NCBI RefSeq assembly: GCF_039649665.1
Contig: NZ_JBDJAW010000001.1
Location: 186,001-250,000 of the forward strand
Reading direction: 5' to 3'
Length of the DNA stretch: 64,000 nt
From: Microbispora sp. ZYX-F-249
Lineage (GTDB): Bacteria > Actinomycetota > Actinomycetes > Streptosporangiales > Streptosporangiaceae
Shown here: piece by piece, positions 1-8,018 of the stretch
Layout: each line of letters starts with the position of its first letter
Numbering within the stretch: position 1 is the stretch's first letter
The notes under the pieces: model-generated
Database searches by the model: none
What the model was told of the DNA's origin: nothing
Seen by the model: the letters and a program-made list of their open reading frames with translations, nothing else
Program-made: the position numbers and the translations under genes

Positions 1-478
1 CGTCCATGAAGGGGTTGGTGGTCAGCGGCAGTTCGGCGGCCCACATCATCAGCAGGAGCAGGCCTCCGGTGGCGGCGGCGATCCGCATCCCGATGCCGAG
101 GACGAGGGCGGCGCCGATGCCAGCCAGGCCGATCATGAACAGCCAGTCGACCCAGGCCTGCCCGGCCAGGGTGTTGAACACCCCGCCGAAGGTGTGGTCG
201 GCGGTGCCCTTCAAAAAGCCGGTGGTCGGGCTGCCGCCGTTGATCCACGCCTTGCCCGCAGGGGTGGCGAAGCCCCAGCCGAACAGCTTGTCCAGGAAGG
301 CCCACAGGAACACCCAGCCGATCGCGATCCGGGCGGCGGCCCAGGCGTAGGGGGCGGGGCCGGGGCGAGTGGCGGGAATCGCCTCGCCGTGCGCGCGGGC
401 GGCGGGGACGGTGATCGTGACGGGGGCGGCGGCGTGGAGGCGGTGGTTCCTCTGGTTGCGCCCTTCGGTGATGGCCAT
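1..478 (-). CDS. DoxX-like membrane protein, partial (C-terminus beyond window)
   Basis: The reverse strand is open from an ATG at 478 to the window edge, giving 159 residues with no stop. A GAAAGGGG ribosome-binding sequence lies just upstream of the ATG. The first 45 residues look cytosolic; then come hydrophobic stretches including ARIAIGWVFLWAFLDKLFGW, VDWLFMIGLAGIGAALVLGI and AAATGGLLLLMMWAAELP, the pattern of actinobacterial DoxX/DoxD-type proteins. The family sits in the membrane and is linked to quinone or thiol redox chemistry, but this member's reaction is unknown. It diverges from the flavodoxin gene, with two DevR-like boxes in the shared spacer, which ties it to the low-oxygen set. 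The fold call is fairly sure; the function is not. Confidence 0.7.
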   Translation of the reverse strand, partial: MAITEGRNQRNHRLHAAAPVTITVPAARAHGEAIPATRPGPAPYAWAAARIAIGWVFLWAFLDKLFGWGFATPAGKAWINGGSPTTGFLKGTADHTFGGVFNTLAGQAWVDWLFMIGLAGIGAALVLGIGMRIAAATGGLLLLMMWAAELPLTTNPFMD

Positions 479-578
479 GACCGGCCCCTTTCAACGTCTT
501 TGCGTCTTCTTCTCTTCGACACCTCAAGGAAACCGCGATCACCGGTCGGGCCACAGGAGCCGTACGGCATGCCGCGCT

Positions 579-614
579 CGTCTCGAAGTCCCGTGATCGT
601 GGGACTTTCGGTCC
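579..614. promoter_or_regulatory. Tandem DevR/DosR-like boxes (DoxX / flavodoxin spacer)
   Basis: 601-614 read on the reverse strand is GGACCGAAAGTCCC, 11 of 14 matches to the DosR core GGGACTWWAGTCCC. A weaker copy, CGTCTCGAAGTCCC, lies at 579-592, with centres 22 bp apart. They sit between the divergent DoxX-like gene (start 478) and the flavodoxin (start 755). The binding role is inferred from resemblance and from recurrence at other promoters here. Confidence 0.5.
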
Positions 615-754
615 AAGTCCGGTCACATCAGGCTTTCAAGGCGGCGGCTGGCGTCCAGCCCTACGACTGGTGGCGACAGGTCCTGAGTCTCTACCCGCCC
701 GGTCGTAGCAGAGGGAGGCTGCGATCGACAGTCCCCCATGAAGGAGGTCCGGCC

Positions 755-1261
755 ATGACACGAGTGCTGATCGCCTATGGATCCAAGCGAGGCTCGACCG
801 CGGAGATCGCAGGCTGGATTGGTGACACCCTACGCGGCCAGGGGATCGAGGCAGATGTCGCGGACGCTGGATCGGTCCGCGACGTGACGCCGTACGACGC
901 GGTGGTGCTGGGCGGAGCACTGTATGCGGGACGCTGGCACAAGGACGCCCGGCGCTTCGCCCGGCGGCACGCCGCTGCCCTGTCCGGACGGCCGGTGTGG
1001 CTGTTCAGCAGCGGGCCGCTCGACCGGTCCGCGCAGGAGGCCGGGATCCCGCCAGTTCCCCAGGTGGCCCGGGCGTTGGACGCTCTCGGCGCACGCGGGC
1101 ACCAGACATTCGGTGGACGGCTCGCTCGTGACACCGAGGGCTTCATCGCCTCGAAGATCGCCGAAAGGTCCGGAGGCGACTATCGCGATCCGGATGAGGT
1201 GCGTGCCTGGGCGCAAGATATCGCCGCGCACGTCGCGGCCACGAACCGGACGGAGGCCTGA
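755..1261 (+). CDS. Flavodoxin-domain protein
   Basis: A 168-residue flavodoxin-fold protein, probably a cytosolic FMN-binding electron carrier or quinone/protoporphyrinogen-type oxidoreductase. It opens with VLIAYGSKRGSTAEIAGWIG, whose T/S-rich loop after strand 1 is the FMN phosphate-binding site, followed by the PYDAVVLGGALYAGRWHKDA segment typical of HemG-like flavodoxins. The ATG at 755 has a strong AAGGAGG at 741-747; the frame stays open upstream but that part looks non-coding. The position downstream of DevR-like boxes and before a universal stress gene suggests induction under low oxygen. Its substrate cannot be told from sequence. Confidence 0.82.
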   Translation: MTRVLIAYGSKRGSTAEIAGWIGDTLRGQGIEADVADAGSVRDVTPYDAVVLGGALYAGRWHKDARRFARRHAAALSGRPVWLFSSGPLDRSAQEAGIPPVPQVARALDALGARGHQTFGGRLARDTEGFIASKIAERSGGDYRDPDEVRAWAQDIAAHVAATNRTEA

Positions 1262-1303
1262 CGGGCGCCGCCGGGCACCCGGGTCCGGGGCCATGGATGA
1301 GCT

Positions 1304-1339
1304 GGGCGCAAGGTCCCGTGCGGCGGTGACCAGTGGCCC
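1304..1339. promoter_or_regulatory. Tandem DevR/DosR-like boxes before universal stress gene
   Basis: GGGCGCAAGGTCCC at 1304-1317 has a perfect GTCCC half. A weaker GTGACCAGTGGCCC follows at 1326-1339, with centres 22 bp apart. The pair ends 52 bp before the universal stress protein ATG at 1392. Function is inferred. Confidence 0.45.
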
Positions 1340-1391
1340 TGCAGTCCGCTCAGTGCAGGAGATCGAATGGGGGCGGACACAAGGAGGAGTC

Positions 1392-2255
1392 ATGATCAAA
1401 CCCGTCATCGTCGCCACCGACGGCTCACCTGCGGCGACCGCCGCGGTGGAGTGGGCCGCCGGCGACGCCGCACGCAAGGGCCTGCCGCTGCGCGTCGTGC
1501 ACGCCGTCGACCGCCTGCCGTACGAGCTGGCCCGCTACCCCGTCCCCACTGATGACCAGCTCACCTGGGCAGGACGGCGCGTCCTGGAGGAAACCGAGCA
1601 AGCTGTCCGGGAGACCCACCCCGCTCTCCGCGTCACCACCGCCCTGCTGGAGGGCGAGCCGGTCAAGGTGCTGCGCCGGGAGGCCGCCCATGGTGCAGAA
1701 ATCGTCATCGGCAGCAGAGGCCATGGCGGGTTCGCCGGCATGCTGCTCGGATCGGTCAGCACGCATCTCGCCGGCCAGGTCCCCGTCCCCCTCGTGGTGG
1801 TGCGGCCCGAATCGTCGGCCCCCCACGGTCTGATCGTGGTCGGCCTCGACGGCTCCGATGAGGCGGAGGCGGCGCTGACCTACGCGTTCGAGGAGGCGCG
1901 GCTGCGTAGCTGCCGCCTGCTCGGCCTGTACGCCTGGCAGCTTCCGGTGCACGCGTACGCACCGGAGATCGCCTACGACATCGACGAGGTGCGGCAGGCC
2001 CAGGAGCAGCACGTGGCCGCTGTGCTGGCGACCTACCGGCAGCGCTACCCCGACGTGGACGCCGAGATGCGCGCTGTGTGCGGGCACCCCGTCCCCGTGC
2101 TCGTCGAGGCAGGCGAGAAGGCCGATCTCCTCGTGGTCGGGTCCCGCGGACACGGTGCCATCGGCTCGGTGGTGCTCGGATCGGTGAGCCGGGCCGTCCT
2201 GCATCATGCGCGCTGCCCCGTCGCCGTCGTACGCCCTTCCACCACGGAAGAGTGA
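1392..2255 (+). CDS. Universal stress protein, two tandem UspA domains
   Basis: A 287-residue cytosolic protein with two UspA modules, about residues 1-140 and 148-285. Each ends with the ATP-binding signature of the nucleotide-binding subclass: GSRGHGGFAGMLLGSVS in the first and GSRGHGAIGSVVLGSVS in the second. The ATG at 1392 is preceded by AAGGAGG at 1381-1387. Tandem UspA proteins of this type are abundant in the mycobacterial DosR regulon and in the related actinomycete regulon, where they support survival without growth. DevR-like boxes upstream fit the same control. The biochemical role beyond ATP binding is not shown. Confidence 0.9.
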   Translation: MIKPVIVATDGSPAATAAVEWAAGDAARKGLPLRVVHAVDRLPYELARYPVPTDDQLTWAGRRVLEETEQAVRETHPALRVTTALLEGEPVKVLRREAAHGAEIVIGSRGHGGFAGMLLGSVSTHLAGQVPVPLVVVRPESSAPHGLIVVGLDGSDEAEAALTYAFEEARLRSCRLLGLYAWQLPVHAYAPEIAYDIDEVRQAQEQHVAAVLATYRQRYPDVDAEMRAVCGHPVPVLVEAGEKADLLVVGSRGHGAIGSVVLGSVSRAVLHHARCPVAVVRPSTTEE

Positions 2256-2318
2256 GGACGCCTACGACATCTCCGGATATGCCAGAAGGAGGCAGACGCC
2301 GCGCGGATCACGATCAGC

Positions 2319-2721
2319 GTGGTCTGGAACCGTGGCTTGCCGTCTGTCGGCGAACCTGCCCGTAAGCACGCTGATAACGCGTTGCCCTTGCTGGTGGCGA
2401 TGGTGCTAGTCCGCCGTCATGAGACGCGCGGCGCCTTGAAACTGCTGCTGAAGCGCGTCGCGGACCGGCACACCGTCCCCCGTTTCGGCTGGTATGTGCT
2501 TGCGATCAGGATGCCGCCGGGTGTAACGGCGATTCCAACGCGGTGATGGTCATGCTGGGCCGGTCACTGCCGGGCCGCGGTTCGCGCTGGTCGAGGTCCC
2601 GCTGCTGTTCGCCGTGTTCCTCATAGCCGCCGCCTGCGAGGAGGCGGGCTGGACGGCGTACGCCCCCGATCCCGCTGTGCACCCGCTGGGGTGTTTGGAC
2701 GTCGTCAACGTCCGTCAGTGA
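2319..2721 (+). pseudogene. Decayed CPBP-type membrane protease relic
   Basis: Pieces in three reading frames together resemble an actinobacterial CPBP intramembrane protease. One frame (2319-2546) gives GALKLLLKRVADRHTVPRFG plus WYVLAIRMPPGVTA. A second frame near 2535-2595 gives SNAVMVMLGRSLPGRG. A third (to a TGA at 2719-2721) gives LLFAVFLIAAACEEAGWTAY, which holds the EE...W(T/R)xY motif of the family. No frame is intact and the N-terminus is short, so this is called a relic. The identification rests on by-eye motif likeness only. Confidence 0.4.
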
Positions 2722-3016
2722 AGCAGGACGCGGCCACATGTGCGACCACCGGCTCGCCGTGAACAGCCCAGTACGCCTCACGGGCAGTTGCGCGGATGTG
2801 TTCCGGGCATGCGTTGGTGGCGGGGCGGATGGACACGTAGACGTGCACCATGCCGTCGACCTCCACCAGGCGCACGTCGTCCACCACGTCGGTGAACGCC
2901 TGCTGCAGGGCCTCTCGGACGGCGAGCCGTGCGATCGGACCCGTGGCCTCGTCTCGGTCCTTTCCGCCGCCCTGTCGCCGGGGGATCGGATGGGGTTCTG
3001 TGCTCAGAATCGTCAT
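2705..3016 (-). CDS. Small conserved-looking protein downstream of pflA
   Basis: A 103-residue soluble protein I do not recognise. The first 25 residues are polar and probably disordered; the rest (ARLAVREALQQAFTDVVDDV, then VRLVEVDGMVHVYVSIRP and a segment ending YWAVHGEPVVAHVAASCF) alternates helix- and strand-like stretches, suggesting one small alpha/beta domain. It lies 91 bp downstream of pflA on the same strand, so it may be the third gene of the pfl transcript. The ribosome-binding site is weak. Its 3' end overlaps the CPBP relic on the other strand by 17 bp. A metal- or thiol-linked role is possible but unsupported. Confidence 0.5.
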   Translation of the reverse strand: MTILSTEPHPIPRRQGGGKDRDEATGPIARLAVREALQQAFTDVVDDVRLVEVDGMVHVYVSIRPATNACPEHIRATAREAYWAVHGEPVVAHVAASCFTDGR

Positions 3017-3107
3017 GACTCAACCGTCCCGCCGGCTGCCCCTGCGCGGGGAGGGCCGAAGGTCCCCGGTCCCCGCGACGGTCGTCGCTTCCGACACCCA
3101 GGCTTGG

Positions 3108-3893
3108 TCAGACGCTGTGGACGCCGTGCGCGGCGAACTGGGCGTGCACGCGTTCCAGCAGGGCCCGGTCCGGGGGCTTGACGTCAGCCAGGGGGAAGGT
3201 GAGCCCGAGCCGGGCGTACTTGCCGGCGGCCATGCGGTGGAAGGGCAGCACGTCGACCCGCTCGACGTTGCCGAGCATTGCGACGAACCGGGCCAGCCCT
3301 TCGACGTTCTCGATGTCGTCGGTGTGGCCGGGGACCAGGACGAACCGCACCCAGACCGGGCGGCCGAGGTCCGCGAGCCGGCGGGCGAAGCGCAGGGTCG
3401 GCTCCAGGCTTCCTCCCGTCAGTCGGCGGTAGCCCTCGGGGTCGGACGACTTGATGTCGAGCAGCACGAGATCGGTGTCGGCCAGCAGCGCGTCGCTCGC
3501 CCGATCGCCGAGAAAGCCGGAGGTGTCCAATGCGGCGTGCAGGCCGCTGTCGTGGCACCGGCGCAGCAACTCGCCGGTGAAGCGGGGCTGCAGCAGCGGC
3601 TCGCCACCGCTGACCGTCACCCCGCCGCCTGCGACGGAGATGAACCGCCGATAGCGGTCCACCTCGGTCATCACGTCGTCCACGGTGACCCGGCGGCCGT
3701 CGCGCATCCGCCAGGTCTCCGGGTTGTGGCAGTACAGGCAGCGCAGCGGGCAGCCGCAGGTGAACACCACGAAGCGGGTGCCGGGACCGTCCACGCCGAC
3801 CGACAGGTCCCACGACTCGATGACGCCGGAGCCGGCCGCCGACTCGGTCTGGCAGAGCTCGGCGGCGGTGTCCCGCAGCAGGGGCTCGCGCAT
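3108..3893 (-). CDS. pflA: Pyruvate formate-lyase activating enzyme (radical SAM)
   Basis: A 261-residue radical SAM enzyme that uses S-adenosylmethionine and a [4Fe-4S] cluster to place the glycyl radical on PflB. The cluster motif is CPLRCLYC (C48-xxx-C52-xx-C55), preceded by the usual hydrophobic strand RFVVFTCG, and GGGVTVSGGEPLLQ is the SAM-binding GGE region. The length matches PflA (about 245-265). The start overlaps the pflB stop: TGA at 3895-3893 runs into ATG at 3893. A GTG at 3896 in the same frame is an alternative. Overlap with pflB implies translational coupling. The enzyme is oxygen-sensitive, so activity requires anoxic cytoplasm. Confidence 0.93.
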   Translation of the reverse strand: MREPLLRDTAAELCQTESAAGSGVIESWDLSVGVDGPGTRFVVFTCGCPLRCLYCHNPETWRMRDGRRVTVDDVMTEVDRYRRFISVAGGGVTVSGGEPLLQPRFTGELLRRCHDSGLHAALDTSGFLGDRASDALLADTDLVLLDIKSSDPEGYRRLTGGSLEPTLRFARRLADLGRPVWVRFVLVPGHTDDIENVEGLARFVAMLGNVERVDVLPFHRMAAGKYARLGLTFPLADVKPPDRALLERVHAQFAAHGVHSV

Positions 3894-6154
3894 CACAGCC
3901 GCCCGTGGAAGGTGCGGTCGATGACGTCCTGCTGCTGTTCGCGGGTGAGCCGGACGAAGTTCACGGCGTAGCCGGAGACCCGGATGGTGAGCTGGGGGTA
4001 CTTCTCGGGGTGGTCCATCGCGTCGATCAGCGTGGCCCGGTCGAGCACGTTGACGTTCATGTGGAAGCCGCCCGCGTCGAAGTAGCCGTCGAGCACGCCC
4101 ACCAGGTCGGTCACCCGGTCCTCGGCCGTGCGGCCCAGCCCGTCCGGGGTGACCGTGCTGGTCAGCGAGATGCCGTCCCGTGCCTGTTCGTAGGGGAGCT
4201 TGGCCACCGACAGCGCCGAGGCGACCAGGCCGTGCCGGTCACGCCCGTTCATCGGGTTGGCGCCGGGGGCGAACGGCGTGCCGGCCCTGCGCCCGTCGGG
4301 CGTGTTGCCGGTGTGCTTGCCGTACACCACGTTGGAGGTGATGGTGAGCACCGACTGGGTGTGCTCGGCGCCCCGGTAGGACGGGTGGCGGCGGATCTTG
4401 TCCATGAACGAACTGACCAGGTCCACGGCGATCGCGTCGGCACGGTCGTCGTTGTTGCCGTACGCCGGGTAGTCGCCCTCGACCACGTAGTCCACGGCCA
4501 GCCCGCTCTCGTCACGCAGCACCCGGACGGTCGCGTGCTTGACGGCCGACAGGCTGTCGGCGGCCACCGACAGGCCCGCGATGCCGCAGGCGAGCGTGCG
4601 CTTGACGGGGTAGTCGTGCAGCGCCATCTCGATGCGCTCGTAGGCGTACTTGTCGTGCATGTAGTGGATGACGTTCAGCGCGTCCACGTACGTCTTCGCC
4701 AGCCAGTCCATCATCCGGTCGAACGCCGCCGCCACCTCCTCGTAGTCGAGCACGTCGCCGGTCAGCGCCGGGTAGGCGGGGCCGACCTGCTCGCCGCTGA
4801 TCTCGTCCCGCCCGCCGTTGACGGCGTACAGCAGGGCCTTGGCGAGGTTGACCCGGGCGCCGAAGAACTGCATCTGCTTCCCGACGGGAGCGGCGGACAC
4901 GCAGCAGGCGATGGCGGTGTCGTCGCCGTACGCCGGCCGCATCAGCTCGTCGCTCTCGTACTGGATCGAGCTGGTCTCGATGGACAGCCGGGCACAGAAC
5001 CGCTTGAACGGCTCGGGCAGCCGGGGCGACCAGAACACCGTGAGGTTCGGCTCCGGGGCCGGGCCGAGGTTGCGCAGCGTCTGCAGGTAGCGGTAGCTGG
5101 TGCGGGTAACCAACGGCCTGCCGTCGGCGCCGACGCCGCCGATCGACTCGGTCACCCAGGTCGGGTCCCCCGAGAACAGCTGGTCGTACTCGGGGGTGCG
5201 CAGGAAGCGGACGATGCGCAGCTTGATGACGAAATCGTCGACGAGCTCCTGGGCCTGCTGCTCGGTGAGCCGGCCCTCGGCGAGGTCCCGCTCCAAGTAG
5301 ACGTCCACGAAGGTGGAGGTGCGGCCCAGGGACATCGCGGCGCCGTTCTGTTCCTTGACGGCGGCCAGGTAGGCGAAATACAGCCACTGGATGGCCTCGC
5401 GTGCCGTGCCGGCCGGGCGGGAGATGTCGTGACCGTAGGAGGCGGCCATCTGCTTCAGTTCGTCCAGCGCGCGGATCTGCTCGGCGAGCTCCTCCCGGTC
5501 GCGGATCACCGCGTCTGTGGAGAAGTCCCCGTCCAGCGACCGCAGTTCGGCTCGCTTGGCCTCGATCAGCCGGTCCACGCCGTACAGCGCGACGCGCCGG
5601 TAGTCGCCGATGATGCGCCCCCGGCCGTACGCGTCGGGCAGCCCGGTGATGATCCCCGCGCGGCGGGCCGCCCGGATCTCGGGAGTGTAGGCGTCGAAGA
5701 CGCCGTCGTTGTGCGTCTTGCGGTACTTGGTGAAGATCTCCTTGACCCGGGGGTCGAGCGTGTACCCGTAGGCTGCCAGGCCGTTCTCGACCATCCGCAG
5801 TCCGCCGGCGGGCATGATCGCCCGCTTCAGCGGGGCGTCGGTCTGCAGGCCGACGATGAGCTCACGGCTGGGGTCGATGTAGCCGGGCCGGTGCGCGGTG
5901 ATCGAGGAGGGCGTGGCGGTGTCGATGTCGTACACGCCGCGCCGCCGCTCCTCTCCGAACAGGTCCGATACCTCCGCCCACACAGCGCGGGTCCGCTCGG
6001 TGGGGCCGGCCAGGAACGACTCGTCGCCCTCGTATGGGGTGTAGTTGGCCTGGATGAAGTCGCGCACGTCCACCTGCCTGCGCCAGGTCGTGCCGCGGAA
6101 ACCGCGCCACGCCACGTCCCCGGCAGCCTGTTCCCGGACCGCTGTGACTGTCAT
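3893..6154 (-). CDS. pflB: Pyruvate formate-lyase (formate C-acetyltransferase)
   Basis: A 753-residue glycyl radical enzyme converting pyruvate and CoA to acetyl-CoA and formate in the cytosol. Two adjacent catalytic cysteines are present (C417-C418 in [16 protein letters not shown]. coli has C418-C419), and the radical glycine is G728 in [12 protein letters not shown] near the C-terminus. Both together separate true PFL from diol dehydratase and other glycyl radical relatives, which lack the double Cys. The length matches E. coli PflB (760). The gene is followed by pflA in overlap, and a DevR-like box lies 81 bp upstream. No FocA formate channel or formate dehydrogenase is in the window. 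Confidence 0.95.
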   Translation of the reverse strand: MTVTAVREQAAGDVAWRGFRGTTWRRQVDVRDFIQANYTPYEGDESFLAGPTERTRAVWAEVSDLFGEERRRGVYDIDTATPSSITAHRPGYIDPSRELIVGLQTDAPLKRAIMPAGGLRMVENGLAAYGYTLDPRVKEIFTKYRKTHNDGVFDAYTPEIRAARRAGIITGLPDAYGRGRIIGDYRRVALYGVDRLIEAKRAELRSLDGDFSTDAVIRDREELAEQIRALDELKQMAASYGHDISRPAGTAREAIQWLYFAYLAAVKEQNGAAMSLGRTSTFVDVYLERDLAEGRLTEQQAQELVDDFVIKLRIVRFLRTPEYDQLFSGDPTWVTESIGGVGADGRPLVTRTSYRYLQTLRNLGPAPEPNLTVFWSPRLPEPFKRFCARLSIETSSIQYESDELMRPAYGDDTAIACCVSAAPVGKQMQFFGARVNLAKALLYAVNGGRDEISGEQVGPAYPALTGDVLDYEEVAAAFDRMMDWLAKTYVDALNVIHYMHDKYAYERIEMALHDYPVKRTLACGIAGLSVAADSLSAVKHATVRVLRDESGLAVDYVVEGDYPAYGNNDDRADAIAVDLVSSFMDKIRRHPSYRGAEHTQSVLTITSNVVYGKHTGNTPDGRRAGTPFAPGANPMNGRDRHGLVASALSVAKLPYEQARDGISLTSTVTPDGLGRTAEDRVTDLVGVLDGYFDAGGFHMNVNVLDRATLIDAMDHPEKYPQLTIRVSGYAVNFVRLTREQQQDVIDRTFHGRL

Positions 6155-6234
6155 CGGTACCCCCTTCGTCGGTGTCCGCTTCCACTCTCACGCGCCGCCC
6201 CGTTCGGCTCCGCGCGCGGAGGTCATCGATCAGC

Positions 6235-6248
6235 GGGACCAAAGTCAT
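6235..6248. promoter_or_regulatory. DevR/DosR-like box upstream of pflB
   Basis: GGGACCAAAGTCAT on the plus strand, which reads ATGACTTTGGTCCC in the direction of pflB, matches the DosR core at 11 of 14 positions. It ends 81 bp before the pflB ATG at 6154 and lies in the spacer between hsp20 and pflB. Function is inferred. Confidence 0.5.
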
Positions 6249-6351
6249 CGGCGATGTGCGGGCCGGAGGGGCAATGGGAAAGGGCGGGGAGCGCATGGCT
6301 CCCCGCCCGCCTCGTACGGCCTCGGTGGTGTGCGAGGGCCTTGCCTCGCGG

Positions 6352-6765
6352 TCAGTGCTGAACGACGATCCTGCGGTCGGCCGTCTTGTGCTCCTCCTCC
6401 AGGCCGACCGTGACCTCCAGGACTCCGTCTCGGTAGGCGGCCGTCACGTCCTGTTCCCTGGCCGTCGGGGGAAGCGTGACCGAGCGGGAGAACGCGCCGT
6501 AGGTGATCTCGGAGCGGCGCGGTTCCTTGGCCTCCTTGGTCTTCTCGGCCCGGATGTTGAGCACGCCGTGCCCGACGGTGACCTCCAGATCCTTGTCGGG
6601 GTCGATGCCCGGCAGCTCCGCCCGCAGCACGTACCGGCCGTCCGCGACGAAGTCCTCCACTCGGATGATCTGGCCGAACGGCCGGAATCCGTAGACCGGG
6701 CTCTCCAGCAGCTCCAGCAGTTCCGGGAAGAAGAGCCGGCCCGGACTCCGCTCCATCAGGGTCAT
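6352..6765 (-). CDS. Hsp20-family small heat shock protein
   Basis: A 137-residue cytosolic holdase chaperone. The alpha-crystallin domain spans about residues 35-125, with ELPGIDPDKDLEVTVGHGVL as the strand 2-4 region and AAYRDGVLEVTVGL as the C-terminal GVLxVxV signature; RRIVV near the end is the short C-terminal tail. The ATG at 6765 is chosen because AAGGAGG lies 5 bp before it; a longer frame starts at 6804. The gene runs toward pflB and away from the second universal stress gene. The mycobacterial alpha-crystallin HspX is a top DosR target, and the shared spacer with DevR-like boxes suggests similar control here. Confidence 0.92.
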   Translation of the reverse strand: MTLMERSPGRLFFPELLELLESPVYGFRPFGQIIRVEDFVADGRYVLRAELPGIDPDKDLEVTVGHGVLNIRAEKTKEAKEPRRSEITYGAFSRSVTLPPTAREQDVTAAYRDGVLEVTVGLEEEHKTADRRIVVQH

Positions 6766-6872
6766 CGTGACCTCCTTGTCTCGATGCCGACGCACCAAGC
6801 ACACACCTGCTGCGGCCTACGGGGCAGAGCAGAACGTCCCAGCCGCAGGGCCTCACACCACCGGCCGCCCTC

Positions 6873-6908
6873 GGGCCATAGGTCTCGGCCCGGCGGGACC
6901 TTCAGCGC
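6873..6908. promoter_or_regulatory. Tandem DevR/DosR-like boxes (hsp20 / universal stress spacer)
   Basis: GGGCCATAGGTCTC at 6873-6886 and GGGACCTTCAGCGC at 6895-6908 have centres 22 bp apart. They lie 47-82 bp before the universal stress gene start at 6955 and about 110-140 bp before the divergent hsp20 start. Both could be served from one pair. Function is inferred from the motif. Confidence 0.45.
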
Positions 6909-6954
6909 TGCAAACCCCGGCAGGACAAGGTGTCCTATGTAAGGAGCATGCGAA

Positions 6955-7821
6955 ATGAAGGAGAACAACATGATCCTGGTAGGCGTCGACGGTTCGCATG
7001 CCGCGCTGGAAGCCGCCGCATGGGCGGCCCGGGAAGCCGATCTGCGCGGCGTCCCGCTCCGGGTGGCCAACGCCATCCCCGCCTGGGCCGCCTCCGGCAC
7101 CGGACTGGGCCGATACGCGAAGATCGCGGCCTGGATGCGCGACGGCGCCGCCGCCACGCTTGCCGCCGCCCTGGAACGGGTCCGCGCGGAGGCACCCCGG
7201 ATTACGGTGGACACCGCGATCCTGGCCGGCGACCCCCGCCCGGTGCTCATCGAGGCATCCACAGGGGCGGATCTGCTGGTCATCGGCAACCACGGCCTTG
7301 GTGGGTTCCGCGGGTTACTGCTCGGCTCGGTCGCGCAGGGCGTGGCCGGGCACGCCCCATGCGACGTGGTCGTGGTACGGGAGCCTTCCGAGGCCCCGCG
7401 AGGAGAGGTGGTCGCGGGCATCGACGGATCACCCGCTTCCGCGCGCGTGCTCGACTTCGCCTTCGCGGAGGCGGCGCTGCGCGGTGTCGGCCTGCGGGTC
7501 GTGCACGCCTACAGCCCTCTGGACGCGGGCCGCGGCTTGGCGCCGGTGCCCGACGACTTCGACGACGAAAAGACGCAGGTGCGGATGGTCGCCGAGGCCC
7601 TCGCCGGACGGCGGGAGCTGTACCCGGACCTGCAGGTCACCGAGTGGGTCATCCGGTGCCACCCCGTGGAGGCGCTGCTGCAGGCGTCGCAGGGCGCGGA
7701 CCTGCTGGTCGTCGGCTCTCACGGCCACGGGGAGTTCAGCGGTCTGCTCCTCGGCTCGGTCAGTCAGGCGTTGCTCCACTACGCGACGGTTCCCGTGGCC
7801 GTTGTCCGCGCCAGCCGATGA
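6955..7821 (+). CDS. Universal stress protein, two tandem UspA domains
   Basis: A 288-residue protein with two ATP-binding UspA modules. Their signatures are GNHGLGGFRGLLLGSVAQG (first half) and GSHGHGEFSGLLLGSVSQ (second half), with a VGVDGS-type first strand in each (VGVDGSHAALEAAAW and AGIDGSPASARV). Two start sites are equally well dressed: ATG 6955 with AAGGAG at 6941-6946, and ATG 6970 with AAGGAG at 6958-6963, differing by five residues (MKENN). It is a paralogue of the universal stress gene at 1392 and lies divergent from hsp20 with DevR-like boxes between. Assigned to the low-oxygen stress set by context. Confidence 0.9.
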   Translation: MKENNMILVGVDGSHAALEAAAWAAREADLRGVPLRVANAIPAWAASGTGLGRYAKIAAWMRDGAAATLAAALERVRAEAPRITVDTAILAGDPRPVLIEASTGADLLVIGNHGLGGFRGLLLGSVAQGVAGHAPCDVVVVREPSEAPRGEVVAGIDGSPASARVLDFAFAEAALRGVGLRVVHAYSPLDAGRGLAPVPDDFDDEKTQVRMVAEALAGRRELYPDLQVTEWVIRCHPVEALLQASQGADLLVVGSHGHGEFSGLLLGSVSQALLHYATVPVAVVRASR

Positions 7822-7934
7822 GGCAGTGGTTCCTCTCCCTGCAACATGACCCTGCATACAACGCGCGGTGTGCTTCTGGAGCGCAATGTGTTATGTCCGA
7901 GATTCGGGGGTAACGAGTAATCTTCTGCGCAATG

Positions 7935-7956
7935 CCAGGGGAACCAAGATCCCTGG
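7935..7956. promoter_or_regulatory. DevR/DosR-like box inside a 22-bp inverted repeat before narK
   Basis: GGAACCAAGATCCC at 7940-7953 is a 10 of 14 match to the DosR core. It is enclosed by a perfect CCAGGG/CCCTGG repeat (7935-7940 and 7951-7956). It ends 63 bp before the narK ATG. The flanking repeat could also act as an RNA hairpin if transcription starts upstream. Confidence 0.45.
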
Positions 7957-7990
7957 CGTCCTCACCGTCTCCAACGAGAGGGTGAGGACG
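7957..7990 (+). promoter_or_regulatory. Leader hairpin upstream of narK
   Basis: CGTCCTCACC at 7957-7966 is perfectly complementary to GGTGAGGACG at 7981-7990, with a 14-nt loop. This 10-bp GC-rich stem ends 18 bp before the narK ribosome-binding site (GGAGG, 8008-8012). No T-run follows, so it is not a classical terminator. It could be an mRNA-stabilising or attenuating leader element, or a protein-binding palindrome. I did not recognise a known riboswitch. Confidence 0.45.
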
Positions 7991-8018
7991 GAAGATCCTC
8001 TCCCCCCGGAGGAATGGA

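Noticed and set aside
194..754. N-terminal extension of the flavodoxin frame
   Set aside because: The frame is open, but the strong ribosome-binding site and family start are at 755; the upstream part overlaps promoter boxes and the DoxX-like gene.
3108..6154. PflB as a glycerol or choline-type glycyl radical enzyme
   Set aside because: The adjacent Cys-Cys pair and overall sequence fit pyruvate formate-lyase; other members have a single catalytic Cys.
3905..6361. 818-codon plus-strand frame opposite pflB
   Set aside because: Antisense shadow of pflB; repetitive V/G/D/R composition and no domain.
7935..7990. Molybdenum-cofactor riboswitch before narK
   Set aside because: The location fits, but the conserved core of that RNA was not found; only simple hairpins are visible.
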